The position numbers were made by a program, and so were the translations under genes. Below are positions 1 through 7,949 of a stretch of 16,343 nt of DNA, piece by piece (the first letter of the stretch is position 1; the number at the start of each line of letters is the position of its first letter). Origin of the DNA: DAOUMU01 sp034409055 (lineage in GTDB: Bacteria; Chloroflexota; Anaerolineae; 4572-78; J111); assembly GCA_034409055.1 (NCBI GenBank), contig DAOUMU010000310.1, positions 1-16,343 on the forward strand, given 5' to 3'. The notes beneath the pieces are model-generated. The model was not told the DNA's origin, made no database searches, and saw only the letters and a list, made by a program, of their open reading frames with translations.

Positions 1-2
1 GC

Positions 3-2081
3 ACCTATACGATACAAGAGGCCGCGGTGACAAATTGGGCCGTGACCGGTCTGACCTGCAACGATCCGACCGGCGACAGCAGTGGCGATACCGGGACGCG
101 CACGGCCACCATCAAAGTTGAACCTGGGGAAACCGTCGCTTGTACCTTTGAAAATATCCATCTGGGGACGATCATCATCGAGAAGGTGTCAATCCCGACC
201 GATGATCCGCGAGACTTTGATTTCACGGCCACGGGACCGACGCCGATAGCCAACTTCCAGTTGGACGACGACAGCACCGATGGGACCTTGCCCGACAATC
301 GGACCTTCAACAACCTGACACCTGGCAGCTACACGATTCAAGAGGGGGCAGTGACAGGCTGGGATTTGACCACTCTGACCTGCAACGATCCGACGGGCAA
401 CAGCAATGGTGATACCGGGACGCGCACGGCTACGATCAATGTGGCCGCTGCCGAAACGGTTACCTGCACTTTCACGAATACCGCCCAGCCCGGCGAAATC
501 ACCATTGTTAAGGACGCCAATCCCGATGACCCTCAGGACTTCGCTTTTATCGGTAGCGGTAGTATTGGCAACTTCGACCTGGACGATGATGCGGATCCCA
601 CTCTGCTCAACACCCGTACTTTCAACGTACCTCATGGCAACTACACCGTCGTTGAGGGGGCAACGATGGGTTGGAGTCTGAGTAACTTGGTATGTAACGA
701 CCCAAGTGGCGACACTACCACCCAACCGAGCCAGGGGCGGGCCAATATTGCCCTGGAAGCGGGCGAAAGTATTACCTGTACGTTCACCAATACCGTTAAC
801 ACCAGCGTCGGGGCCATCACCATCGTCAAGGATGCCGTGCCCGATAATAATACCCAAGCCTTTGCCTTCTCCGGTGATCTCGGTAACTTCTCCCTGGTTG
901 ACAACGGTAATCCGTTCAGCAACACCCTCACCCAATTGAATCTAACAGCCGGCACCTACGCCGTCACCGAGGCGGCTGTAGCGGGCTGGAACCTGACCGG
1001 CCTCTCCTGCAACGACCCGGATGGAGGGACCACTACCGGCGGGTCTACGGCCACCATCGACCTCGATGTGGGGGAGAACATCACTTGTGTCTTTACCAAT
1101 ACGGCCACCAATTCCATCACGATCATCAAAGAGGCCATCCCTGAGGGGACACAGTCCTTTGCCTTCACCGGTAACCTGGGCAACTTCTCCCTGGTTGATG
1201 ATGGCAATCCGTCTAACAACTCCCAAAGCTTCTCTGTGTCGCCTGGTACCTACGTTGTCACCGAGACGGCCGTGACGGACTGGAACCTGACTGGCCTCTC
1301 CTGCAACGACCCGGACGGTGGTAGCACGACGGCCGGCTCTACGGCTACCATCGATCTCGATGTCGCGGAAAATATCACCTGTACCTTTACCAACCAGGCC
1401 GCTACGGCTACCTCCGGTACCGTATACCTGCCCATTGTCATGAATGACTTTAATAGCTCGCTTCCGCCTGTACCCATTGACCTGACTGTGAGTGACGTTA
1501 CCGTATCGAATCCATCGCCTAACACCGGCCAGGCCGTGGAGATTAGCGTCACCCTCCACAATACAGGCTCGGCTTTCTCCACCCCCTTCTGGGTAGACCT
1601 GTACTTATCCACCGCACCCATTAATCCAACCGTTAACCAAACCTGGGATGAGGACTTTGCTGATGGTCTGGTCCCCTATGGGGTGGCCTGGAAAGTTTAT
1701 GGTATGCCAGCCGATGGTGACACAATTATCACCAATCTCAATCCCAACGACTTGATACCCGGTGGCACGTGCGATAATTACAGTAATTTTATTCCCAATG
1801 GCCTTGGCTGTTGGCCGCAAACCTGGAAGGATATTCCGCTCAACAACTACTTTAGAGCGCCGGGAACGTATCGTTTATACGTTCAGGTTGACTCTTGGGA
1901 TGAACCTGATGGCACTAGTGCCAACGGCGAGGTGGTTGAGACGAACGAAGGTAATAATCTTTTTGTTGGCCCGACAATCGCTGTCGACGGTATAGCCTTG
2001 TCCCCAGACTCAGCAACCTTGACCGAGGAAGGATCGGAGATTGTAAACGATAGACGAGGACGATCCCCTGTGCGACCCTAA
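3..2081 (+). CDS. Repeat-bearing surface protein, SpaA-like repeats plus CARDB domain (5' truncated)
   Basis: The gene is cut by the window edge. The frame is open from base 3, and the in-frame GTG at 27 lies inside a repeat, so it is not the start. The visible 692 residues hold one partial and four complete modules of about 100 residues resembling SpaA/prealbumin-like folds. Each has an ITIVKDA-like first strand, a G-N-F-x-L-x-D core, a G-T/S-Y-x-V/I-x-E strand, then a LxCNDP motif and a C-T-F-T-N end strand, so there are two cysteines per module that may form a disulfide. A short hydrophobic YLPIV segment follows (1425-1439), then a CARDB-like adhesion domain (about 1473-1980) with the typical V-x-x-x-N-E-G-N-N ending. 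The C-terminus is short and Arg-rich, with no sorting signal or membrane anchor. The role is inferred to be extracellular adhesion or stalk. The family assignment comes from motifs, not a search. Confidence 0.85.
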   Translation, partial: TYTIQEAAVTNWAVTGLTCNDPTGDSSGDTGTRTATIKVEPGETVACTFENIHLGTIIIEKVSIPTDDPRDFDFTATGPTPIANFQLDDDSTDGTLPDNRTFNNLTPGSYTIQEGAVTGWDLTTLTCNDPTGNSNGDTGTRTATINVAAAETVTCTFTNTAQPGEITIVKDANPDDPQDFAFIGSGSIGNFDLDDDADPTLLNTRTFNVPHGNYTVVEGATMGWSLSNLVCNDPSGDTTTQPSQGRANIALEAGESITCTFTNTVNTSVGAITIVKDAVPDNNTQAFAFSGDLGNFSLVDNGNPFSNTLTQLNLTAGTYAVTEAAVAGWNLTGLSCNDPDGGTTTGGSTATIDLDVGENITCVFTNTATNSITIIKEAIPEGTQSFAFTGNLGNFSLVDDGNPSNNSQSFSVSPGTYVVTETAVTDWNLTGLSCNDPDGGSTTAGSTATIDLDVAENITCTFTNQAATATSGTVYLPIVMNDFNSSLPPVPIDLTVSDVTVSNPSPNTGQAVEISVTLHNTGSAFSTPFWVDLYLSTAPINPTVNQTWDEDFADGLVPYGVAWKVYGMPADGDTIITNLNPNDLIPGGTCDNYSNFIPNGLGCWPQTWKDIPLNNYFRAPGTYRLYVQVDSWDEPDGTSANGEVVETNEGNNLFVGPTIAVDGIALSPDSATLTEEGSEIVNDRRGRSPVRP
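165..1398 (+). repeat. Four tandem in-frame modules of about 300-327 bp inside the surface-protein gene
   Basis: Module starts fall near 165, 492, 810 and 1110, each at the strand leading into an ITI(V/I)K-like motif. A partial module occupies the window start. The last two are the most alike at DNA level, with long shared stretches around the LSCNDPDGG segment (near 1000-1025 and 1290-1318). This suggests recent internal duplication. Confidence 0.8.
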
Positions 2082-2105
2082 AGTAATAGGGGGTGGTATC
2101 CCAGG

Positions 2106-2129
2106 GGCAAGTTAGCAACTTGCCCTACA
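2106..2129. repeat. Short palindromic repeat, family A, single copy
   Basis: The 19-mer GGCAAGTTAGCAACTTGCC is a near-perfect palindrome (GGCAAGTT/AACTTGCC arms around AGC) followed by CTACA. The same 24 bases recur exactly at 9734-9757, with an inverted relative at 9698-9721. It lies just after the stop codon of the surface-protein gene. Confidence 0.75.
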
Positions 2130-2139
2130 ATGCCAAATG

Positions 2140-2282
2140 GTAACTACCTACCATGTCATTCTGAACGAGCGTAGCGAGTGAAGAATCCCCAAGGTTTTGG
2201 TAAAGTAGACCTCTTTTGGGCCAAAGTTTCGGAGATTCCTCGCCGCTGAGCTCCTCGGAATGACATGAGGGTAGGTAGTTAC
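2140..2282. mobile_element. MITE-like 143-bp element with 13-bp terminal inverted repeats
   Basis: Both ends carry GTAACTACCTACC as a perfect inverted repeat (2140-2152 and 2270-2282). The element is flanked on both sides by GCCAAATG (2132-2139 and 2283-2290), which fits an 8-bp target duplication. The interior is also self-complementary: GTCATTC near 2155 faces GAATGAC near 2258, and GAAGAATC-like and GATTCCTC-like segments face each other, so the whole element can fold into one long hairpin. It has no coding capacity. A non-autonomous element mobilised in trans is the natural reading. No matching transposase is in the window. Confidence 0.7.
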
Positions 2283-2298
2283 GCCAAATGTTTTTGAT

Positions 2299-2333
2299 AA
2301 GAGGGGTTGGGTTAACATACCCAACCCCTCTTT
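2299..2333. terminator. Strong hairpin, likely rho-independent terminator
   Basis: The 14-bp arms AAGAGGGGTTGGGT (2299-2312) and its exact complement (2319-2332) enclose a 6-nt loop and end in a short T run. It sits upstream of the next promoter, so it would insulate the two envelope-protein genes. It may also serve the upstream gene across the MITE-like element. Confidence 0.75.
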
Positions 2334-2352
2334 ATGTTAAGTTTAAGCATGT

Positions 2353-2381
2353 TTGACAAAACGATAAATAGTTGTCATAAT
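2353..2381 (+). promoter_or_regulatory. Housekeeping-type promoter for the DUF11/LPxTG protein
   Basis: A perfect TTGACA -35 (2353-2358) is followed by a 17-bp spacer and a CATAAT -10 (2376-2381). The expected start near 2388 leaves a leader of about 25 nt that carries AGGAG at 2399-2403. Confidence 0.7.
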
Positions 2382-2413
2382 AGAATAAGGGCAAATGCAG
2401 GAGCGTGAGTAAA

Positions 2414-3667
2414 ATGCGCGAAAAATCTTATGGCTTTGTCATCAGCACAGTTTTTCTGTTTGTGGCAGTAATCTTATTGTTCGTGGCTGCGCCGGCTAAT
2501 TCCGCCCCCGACTTATCAAAAAACATCCGCCCCACGGTTGAACCTGGGGGCGGTGGCGGCGGCGGCAGTGGCGGCGGTGGTCCAGGCGGCGCTGGTGATG
2601 GCGGTGGCGGTCATGACGGCGGTCCATCTGGAGCACGTTGCGCTTCCGTTGTCGGCCAGGTGATTAATTGGGGCTTTGGTCCCCAAGAAGGGGTTAGTGT
2701 CGAATTAAAAACCGGTAGCTGGCAAGCCTCGGCCCAGAGTGCCAGTGATGGCAATTATGGCCTGGGCGGACTGGGGGTTGGGCTGGCTATTCTGCACGTT
2801 TCATTGGCCCCAGAGTGGGCTGGCCAGCTTGAGCCGCTCGTTCAGGATGCAGGTATTTACCTGAACTGTGACTTCCCCACCGTTGCTAATATTGCCCTCT
2901 TTAGCGGGTCACGCACCAATCCACCGGCCACCATTCAGATGTCCGCTTTGCGCCAAGTGATGGCCCCAGGCGGTGGTACCCAAATCACCTTGACGCTCCA
3001 AAATGGTTTACCGAATGATATTACCAACGCGATTGTTACAGATCTGCTCCCGCTTGGCTTGACGGCTGTGGATGTGTCCACCTCAACAGGGGTCGCTCAA
3101 ATAATTGATGGTGGCGACGATGGACAATTGGTCGTGGTCAATCTGGATAAAATGGCTGCCGGAGCCAAAGCTACTATTCAGATTGATGTGATTGCTGCGC
3201 CAGAGGGAATCGGCAGTATCCAACTCAGGAATACGGCCACCCTCTTTTACCGTGAAAGCGCCGCCGACCAGGCCTGGCTTGATTTTACAATTGGCAGAGG
3301 TGGGGCCGTGGCTCCTGCGGTGGCTCCCACAGTGGCCACCGTTCCCGCAATCTCTGCTGAAGCCAGTCCCACGCCTGAGCCTCAACCATCACCCACACCC
3401 TTGCCCACGGCTACGCCATTGAGTGCTCCCCCGCCTACGGCTGAGCCTGAGGCCGAGGAAGAATTTATTCCCCCTGATGGCCTGCCGACGACAGGCGATC
3501 AATTTGTGCCTCCCGACCTCTTGCCCATTACCGGCCAAGATACCATGCAACCGCCAAATACTTTACCAGATACCGGCCTCGGTTTAGCCCTGCCTTTAAG
3601 CGGATTAGGTTTGATTAGTCTGGCGCTTTTAGCCCACTACTGGCGCACATTGAACCGCCGCGATTGA
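2414..3667 (+). CDS. Envelope protein with DUF11-like domain and triple LPxTG-type sorting region
   Basis: I chose ATG 2414 because AGGAG (2399-2403) is 10 nt upstream. GTG 2405 would be only 1 nt from it. The 417-residue product has a signal peptide (about 1-31, ending PANSA), a Gly-rich linker (45-71), a short beta domain resembling carboxypeptidase-regulatory-like folds with C76 and C152, then a DUF11-like domain (about 172-295: a LTLQNGLPNDI-type strand, a TDLLPLGL motif and an LRNTATLF strand). A Pro/Thr-rich linker follows (about 300-348). The tail holds LPTTG (357-361), LPITG (370-374) and LPDTG (384-388), then a hydrophobic stretch and a basic end (HYWRTLNRRD), the layout of a sortase signal. 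It is probably anchored to the cell surface. No sortase gene is in the window, so plain membrane anchoring is the alternative. Confidence 0.85.
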   Translation: MREKSYGFVISTVFLFVAVILLFVAAPANSAPDLSKNIRPTVEPGGGGGGGSGGGGPGGAGDGGGGHDGGPSGARCASVVGQVINWGFGPQEGVSVELKTGSWQASAQSASDGNYGLGGLGVGLAILHVSLAPEWAGQLEPLVQDAGIYLNCDFPTVANIALFSGSRTNPPATIQMSALRQVMAPGGGTQITLTLQNGLPNDITNAIVTDLLPLGLTAVDVSTSTGVAQIIDGGDDGQLVVVNLDKMAAGAKATIQIDVIAAPEGIGSIQLRNTATLFYRESAADQAWLDFTIGRGGAVAPAVAPTVATVPAISAEASPTPEPQPSPTPLPTATPLSAPPPTAEPEAEEEFIPPDGLPTTGDQFVPPDLLPITGQDTMQPPNTLPDTGLGLALPLSGLGLISLALLAHYWRTLNRRD

Positions 3668-3717
3668 AGTGGTCGTATTGTAGGGACGCCCCTTATGGGT
3701 TAAGACCCCTCCTTGAT

Positions 3718-3753
3718 AGAAAACCCCCAATTTTCATAAATTGGGGGTTTTCT
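3718..3753. terminator. Bidirectional terminator between convergent genes
   Basis: The perfect 16-bp arms AGAAAACCCCCAATTT (3718-3733) and their complement (3738-3753) enclose a TCAT tetraloop. The stem base is A-rich on one side and T-rich on the other, so it can stop transcription from both directions. It lies between the + strand gene ending at 3667 and the - strand operon ending at 3821. Confidence 0.85.
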
Positions 3754-3820
3754 TAAGAGGAGGACGCTGATGAGAGCAACTTTTGCCAGCGTGATGAAAT
3801 CTGTTTAAGGCTGCCTTGAA

Positions 3821-4804
3821 TTATGCGTACACGTCGGGGTTGACACAGTTTGGTAGAGGGTCACCCCGCAGACCGGCCAGCAAGTTATCGGCAGCCATTT
3901 GAGCCATCTTGTCTCGGGTTGCTTTGCTGGCACTGGCGATGTGGGGGGCGATAATGATGTTATCTAACTCAAGTAAGGGACTGTCCGGGGGGATCGGTTC
4001 TGGTTCGGTCACGTCAAGGGCGGCGTAAGCAATAGTACCCTCTTTCAAAGCCTGGTTCAACGCGTCGGGATCTACGACCGGGCCGCGGGCGGTGTTTATC
4101 AGAATGGCGCTCGATTTCATCTTTGCCAGGGCATCAGCGTTTATCAGGTGGTATGTTTGCTCATTGAGAGGGGTGTGGATCGAGACAAAATCGGATTCAG
4201 CCAGGACCGTATCAAAATCGACAGATTGGGCTCGGAGTGCTTCGGCCTCGGGATCATTTGGATTGATAGGATCGTAATAGAGAATCTGCATGTCGAACCC
4301 TGAGGCTCGTTTGGCCATAGCTTTACCAATGCGGCCAAAGCCAACCAGCCCCAAGGTAGCGCCGTGGATGTCAATTCCAAGCAGGAGTTTGGGTCCCCAG
4401 GTTTTCCATTTGCCCGCGCGCGTAAATTTATCCCCCTCTACCACCCGGCGGGCAGCGGCCATGAGTAAGGCAAAGGCAAAGTCTGCGGTGGTGTCGGTCA
4501 GGATGCCAGGCGTGTTCCCCACGGGGATCCCCCGTTTCGTCGCTTCTGGAATGTTGATATTATCAAAACCCACCGCGTAATTACTGATAACTTTCAGTCC
4601 GGGTCCGGCTGTGTCCATCACCTCGGCATCCATCTTGTCAGTCAACAGGGACAAGATGCCATCGACGCCCTTGACCCGTTCAAGGATGACCTCGCGCGGT
4701 GGGGGCAGTTCATCGGTCCAGATATCTGCATCGCAATGTTCTTTGACCATCGCCAGACCCTTTTCTGGAATGGCCCGGGTGACAAACACTTTTGGCTTTA
4801 TCAT
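3821..4804 (-). CDS. D-2-hydroxyacid dehydrogenase, glyoxylate/hydroxypyruvate reductase type
   Basis: This 327-residue cytosolic enzyme is predicted to reduce glyoxylate or hydroxypyruvate (or a related 2-keto acid) with NAD(P)H. The visible family marks are the nucleotide-binding GFGRIG (155-160), the catalytic Arg240 in NTARGP, Glu269 in DVTEPEP and His288 in APHIASAS. Spacing and length match the GyaR-type glyoxylate reductases. An AAGGAG ribosome site lies about 8 nt before the ATG. It is the last gene of the - strand operon, 93 bp after the transketolase C subunit, and ends at the bidirectional terminator. In this setting it may handle hydroxypyruvate or glycolaldehyde-derived glyoxylate, which is inference. 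Coenzyme and substrate choice cannot be fixed by eye. Confidence 0.9.
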   Translation of the reverse strand: MIKPKVFVTRAIPEKGLAMVKEHCDADIWTDELPPPREVILERVKGVDGILSLLTDKMDAEVMDTAGPGLKVISNYAVGFDNINIPEATKRGIPVGNTPGILTDTTADFAFALLMAAARRVVEGDKFTRAGKWKTWGPKLLLGIDIHGATLGLVGFGRIGKAMAKRASGFDMQILYYDPINPNDPEAEALRAQSVDFDTVLAESDFVSIHTPLNEQTYHLINADALAKMKSSAILINTARGPVVDPDALNQALKEGTIAYAALDVTEPEPIPPDSPLLELDNIIIAPHIASASKATRDKMAQMAADNLLAGLRGDPLPNCVNPDVYA

Positions 4805-4897
4805 CGATATGCTCCTTGCTTACTATTCTCTTATTGGTTGTAACAATATGATCTTAGCTGCTGGCAAATACTACGCTGACTCTCCTTGATGGTCACT

Positions 4898-5968
4898 CTA
4901 GGCAAGACTCGTTGAAACCGAAAATTTCACAACGTCTCTACTGAGTCGTTCTTTGTGGGCAATGACCTCTCTAACTGCGTTAGCGATATGCGGCGCAGTC
5001 AGCCCATACTTGTCAATTACCTCAAGATAGGGTCCTGACTCGGCAAAAGTATCTCTCACGCCAATTTGCCTCATCGGAATAGGATTATTGGCTACAAGGA
5101 GTTCGGCTACGGCACTGCCTAAGCCGCCGAAGATGACGTTGTTTTCGGCCACCACAATCGCACCGGTTTCTTCAGCCGCCTTCAAGACGGCTTCGACGTC
5201 GAGCGGCTTAATGGTGTGACAATAGATCATCCGGACGTTCAAGCCCTCCTCCTGGGCTAACTTTTCAGCAGCGACCAGGGCATGGGCTACCAGGTCTCGC
5301 ATAGCGATAATCGCCACATCCGAACCGTCGCGGACGGTTATGGCTTTACCAATTTCAAAGGGGAAATCCAGGTCGAAGAGGATGGGGACCGGGTCACGAG
5401 TGAAGCTAAGATAGACCGGCCCCTCCCATTCGGCAGCCGCCCATACGGCCAGTTTGGTTGTGGGCGAGTCAGCCGTAGCAATGACCGTTGAATTGGCCAG
5501 AGAACGCATAATGGAGATGTCCTCTTGCCCCTGGTGGGTGACTCCGTCTGGACCCGGGGTAATGCCACTGTGACTGGCCGCGATTTTAACGTTCAGACAC
5601 GGGTAATGGATGCTGTTACGAACCTGGTCTAAAGCACGCAGGCTGGCGAAGACGGCGTAGGTTGAGGCAAAGGGGATGAGACCGGTTGTAGCCATGCCGG
5701 CGGCGGCTGCCATCATGTTTTGCTCGGCGACACCAAAATTAAAAGACCGGTCAGGGAACTTTTCGGCGAACTTATTGGTACCGATCGACTTAGAAACGTC
5801 GGCATCCAGTACAACCACGTTTGGGTTTCGTTCGCCCAATTCAAGGATGGCCTCTGCGTAGGCCTGGCGAGTGGCCTGCTTTTCGGTCGTCTCGAAAAAA
5901 TCATCCGAAGTCAGCCCGGCCACAATTTCAGGTTTAACATAGTGATAAGCGGATGCATTTATACTCAT
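4898..5968 (-). CDS. Split transketolase, C-terminal subunit
   Basis: This subunit supplies the pyrimidine-binding and C-terminal domains of a two-gene thiamine-diphosphate transketolase, which moves two-carbon ketol units between sugars. The catalytic Glu82 lies in NFGVAEQNMM. The conserved GPDGVTHQGQEDI segment is at 139-151 and the SFTRDP loop near 188-193. The C-terminal domain carries ENNVIFGGLGSAVAE (275-289), where relatives commonly have a His in place of the second Asn (277). The 356 residues are somewhat longer than the usual 310-330, with about 25 extra residues at the N-terminus. ATG 5968 overlaps the stop of the N subunit by 4 nt (ATGA) and has AGGAGG 8 nt upstream. 1-deoxyxylulose-5-phosphate synthase was considered, but the paired split genes and the context fit transketolase better. 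Confidence 0.88.
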   Translation of the reverse strand: MSINASAYHYVKPEIVAGLTSDDFFETTEKQATRQAYAEAILELGERNPNVVVLDADVSKSIGTNKFAEKFPDRSFNFGVAEQNMMAAAAGMATTGLIPFASTYAVFASLRALDQVRNSIHYPCLNVKIAASHSGITPGPDGVTHQGQEDISIMRSLANSTVIATADSPTTKLAVWAAAEWEGPVYLSFTRDPVPILFDLDFPFEIGKAITVRDGSDVAIIAMRDLVAHALVAAEKLAQEEGLNVRMIYCHTIKPLDVEAVLKAAEETGAIVVAENNVIFGGLGSAVAELLVANNPIPMRQIGVRDTFAESGPYLEVIDKYGLTAPHIANAVREVIAHKERLSRDVVKFSVSTSLA

Positions 5969-6807
5969 GCCAACTGCCTCCTTATTTCTGTTAGGGCAAT
6001 TTCGGCCTGTTCGGCGTTGGGGGCCTTTCCGTGCCAGGCAGGAACGTTCTCCATAAACGATACACCTTTGCCTTTGATCGTTTCGGCAATGACGATGGTC
6101 GGTATGCCTTTGATCGTCAAAGCCTCTTCCAGGGCATTCACAATTTGTTCCATGTCGTGTCCGTCAATTTCGATCACATTCCAACCAAAGGCCCGCCACT
6201 TATCAGGCAACGAGCGGCGTGGCATGATATCATCGGTGAACGTATCGTTTTGGATACCGTTGTTATCCAGGATAACGGTGAAGTTGTCTAGTTCCCATTT
6301 AACGGCGGCCATGGCCGCCTCCCAAACTGAACCCTCCTGGGACTCGCCATCACCGATGACCACCCAAACGTGGTAATCCTTTTGGCGCAGCTTGCCGCTG
6401 AGAGCCATCCCCAGGCCAACCGATATTCCCTGCCCCAGCGAACCTACTGTCATGTCCACCCCCGGGGTTTTAATCATATCTGCGTGGCCCTGCAGGATGC
6501 TGTTAAGCCGGCGCAAGGTGTCCAGGTGTGATTTATCAAAGTAGCCTCGTTCGGCCAGGGCGGCGTACCATACCGGGCAGGCGTGTCCTTTTGATAAAAT
6601 GAACCGGTCTCGGTCCGGCCAATCGGGATTTTGGGGATCGACGTTCATCATGCGAAAGTACAGAGCGGTGACAATATCGGTCGCAGAGAGTGAGCCACCC
6701 GGATGACCGGCCTGGGCTTTAAAGATCATTTCGATAATGTCAGTCCGAATCTGGACCGCCATTTCTTTTAGTTTTTCGATTGACATCTTATCATTTGATG
6801 TTTTCAT
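5965..6807 (-). CDS. Split transketolase, N-terminal subunit
   Basis: This is the thiamine-diphosphate-binding half of transketolase. Counting from the upstream ATG at 6822, the marks are the AGHPGGSLS loop (His40), LSKGHA (His80), SLGQGISVGLGMA (128-140), and the cofactor and metal motif GDGES at 157-161 with Asn187/Asn188 in the ILDNNG segment. I prefer ATG 6807 (280 aa) because AAGGGAG sits 5 nt upstream. ATG 6822 would add five residues and place that ribosome site inside the gene. Its start overlaps the end of the dehydrogenase gene by 17 nt, and its stop overlaps the C-subunit start by 4 nt, so the three genes are translationally coupled. Length agrees with other split transketolase N subunits (about 270-285). 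Confidence 0.9.
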   Translation of the reverse strand: MKTSNDKMSIEKLKEMAVQIRTDIIEMIFKAQAGHPGGSLSATDIVTALYFRMMNVDPQNPDWPDRDRFILSKGHACPVWYAALAERGYFDKSHLDTLRRLNSILQGHADMIKTPGVDMTVGSLGQGISVGLGMALSGKLRQKDYHVWVVIGDGESQEGSVWEAAMAAVKWELDNFTVILDNNGIQNDTFTDDIMPRRSLPDKWRAFGWNVIEIDGHDMEQIVNALEEALTIKGIPTIVIAETIKGKGVSFMENVPAWHGKAPNAEQAEIALTEIRRQLA

Positions 6808-7882
6808 ATCCACTCCCTTCATTTCGTTCTATGCCTCGAATCGGATAATTGTCGAAAGAAAGAATGACTTTTATGGCCTGGTCATCTTTGGTATGCGCCA
6901 GCTCCATGCCCCGTTGAGCTTCTTCAATGGGGAGTTGGTGCGTGACAATGCCTTCAACATCTACCCGACCGGAGGCGACCAACTCAATTGCTTCTTGTAC
7001 ATCTTGGTTGTTGCTCATCGTGCTGCCGACGATGGACAACTCCTTGCTGATAATATCGTAAGCGGCTAATTGCAGGGGGGCATATGTCATAAGGGCTACG
7101 AGAACAATGCGACCCCGTCGCTTGGCCAATTTTACGGCCAGGTTGACCAGGGTGACATCATCCGCAGCGATAAAAACCACGTCAATCCCTTCACCTCCGG
7201 TCAACTCTTTGACTTTATCAACCAGATTGTCGTCCGGGAGTAGGAAATCGTGGGTTGCGCCCAACCGTTCCCGGGCAGCGTCCAGGCAGTGCTGGCGAAT
7301 GTCGGCGGTGATGATTAATTCGGCCCCCCGGGCGTGACACACGCCCGCCAGCAACCCACCGATAGAGCCTGTACCCAAAATGGCGACCGACTCGCCAGCT
7401 ACCAGATTGGCTTGTCGGGTGTCGTGAACACCTACTGTCAAAGGCTCAATGAGGGCACCCTGCACATAAGACAAATGGGAGGGCAGATGAAACACGGCCT
7501 CCTCTGGGACGACAACTTGCTCCCCAAATGCACCCGGCCACGACGGTGTCCCCAGTACTTTTTTGGCGGGGCACAGATTAATATCGCCCGCCCGACAGTA
7601 TTCACATTGGCCGCAGGTCCATTGCGGGTCTACAATCACCCTATCGCCGGCCTTGAAGTTGGTCACTGCTTCGCCAACAGCCAGAATATCGCCGGACATT
7701 TCGTGTCCAAGAATAACCGGCGCTTTGCGATAAGGATGCGTTCCGTGAAACGCATGGACCTCTGAACCGCAGATGCCCACGGTTTTCACTTTTATCAAGA
7801 CCTGGTCGGGGCTCTGGATGGTTGGTGGTTCGATCTCGGTCATCACCAACTGCCCCTCAGTTTTTAATAAAGCGGCTCGCAC
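6791..7882 (-). CDS. Zinc-dependent medium-chain alcohol/polyol dehydrogenase
   Basis: This 363-residue enzyme belongs to the sorbitol/threonine/L-iditol dehydrogenase branch of the MDR family. Catalytic zinc ligands are visible as Cys38 (GICGSE), His60-Glu61 (GHEMSG) and Glu146 (LIEPL). The structural zinc loop has Cys90, 93, 96 and 104. The Rossmann motif GTGSIG is at 170-175, and Asp194 at the end of the second strand favours NAD over NADP. The start is GTG 7882, with GAGGTG about 8 nt upstream. A short tail after residue 343 (SFDNYPIRG onwards) overlaps the transketolase start. It probably oxidises a polyol, sugar or sugar acid to a keto sugar for the transketolase next door. The exact substrate is unknown. 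Confidence 0.88.
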   Translation of the reverse strand: MRAALLKTEGQLVMTEIEPPTIQSPDQVLIKVKTVGICGSEVHAFHGTHPYRKAPVILGHEMSGDILAVGEAVTNFKAGDRVIVDPQWTCGQCEYCRAGDINLCPAKKVLGTPSWPGAFGEQVVVPEEAVFHLPSHLSYVQGALIEPLTVGVHDTRQANLVAGESVAILGTGSIGGLLAGVCHARGAELIITADIRQHCLDAARERLGATHDFLLPDDNLVDKVKELTGGEGIDVVFIAADDVTLVNLAVKLAKRRGRIVLVALMTYAPLQLAAYDIISKELSIVGSTMSNNQDVQEAIELVASGRVDVEGIVTHQLPIEEAQRGMELAHTKDDQAIKVILSFDNYPIRGIERNEGSGYENIK

Positions 7883-7949
7883 AGGATAAACACCTCGTCT
7901 GTATATGAAGTTTTATGGTTTGACTGGCAACTTGGCAGGCAAGTAGGGC

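Noticed and set aside
189..935. 248-codon antisense frame over the surface-protein repeats
   Set aside because: It is a shadow of the repeat-encoding frame with Gly/Arg/Val-rich, motif-free sequence.
2405..2413. GTG 2405 as start of the DUF11/LPxTG protein
   Set aside because: It is only 1 nt from the ribosome site; ATG 2414 is properly spaced.
5720..6376. 218-codon frame antisense to the transketolase genes
   Set aside because: It lies opposite two clear enzyme genes, has no ribosome site and shows no recognisable motif.
4898..6807. 1-deoxyxylulose-5-phosphate synthase split in two
   Set aside because: The ATGA-coupled pair has the normal lengths and motifs of split transketolase, and the operon context is sugar catabolism rather than isoprenoid synthesis.
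7334..7765. 143-codon antisense frame opposite the zinc dehydrogenase
   Set aside because: The opposite strand carries full MDR motifs, and this frame has no supporting signal.
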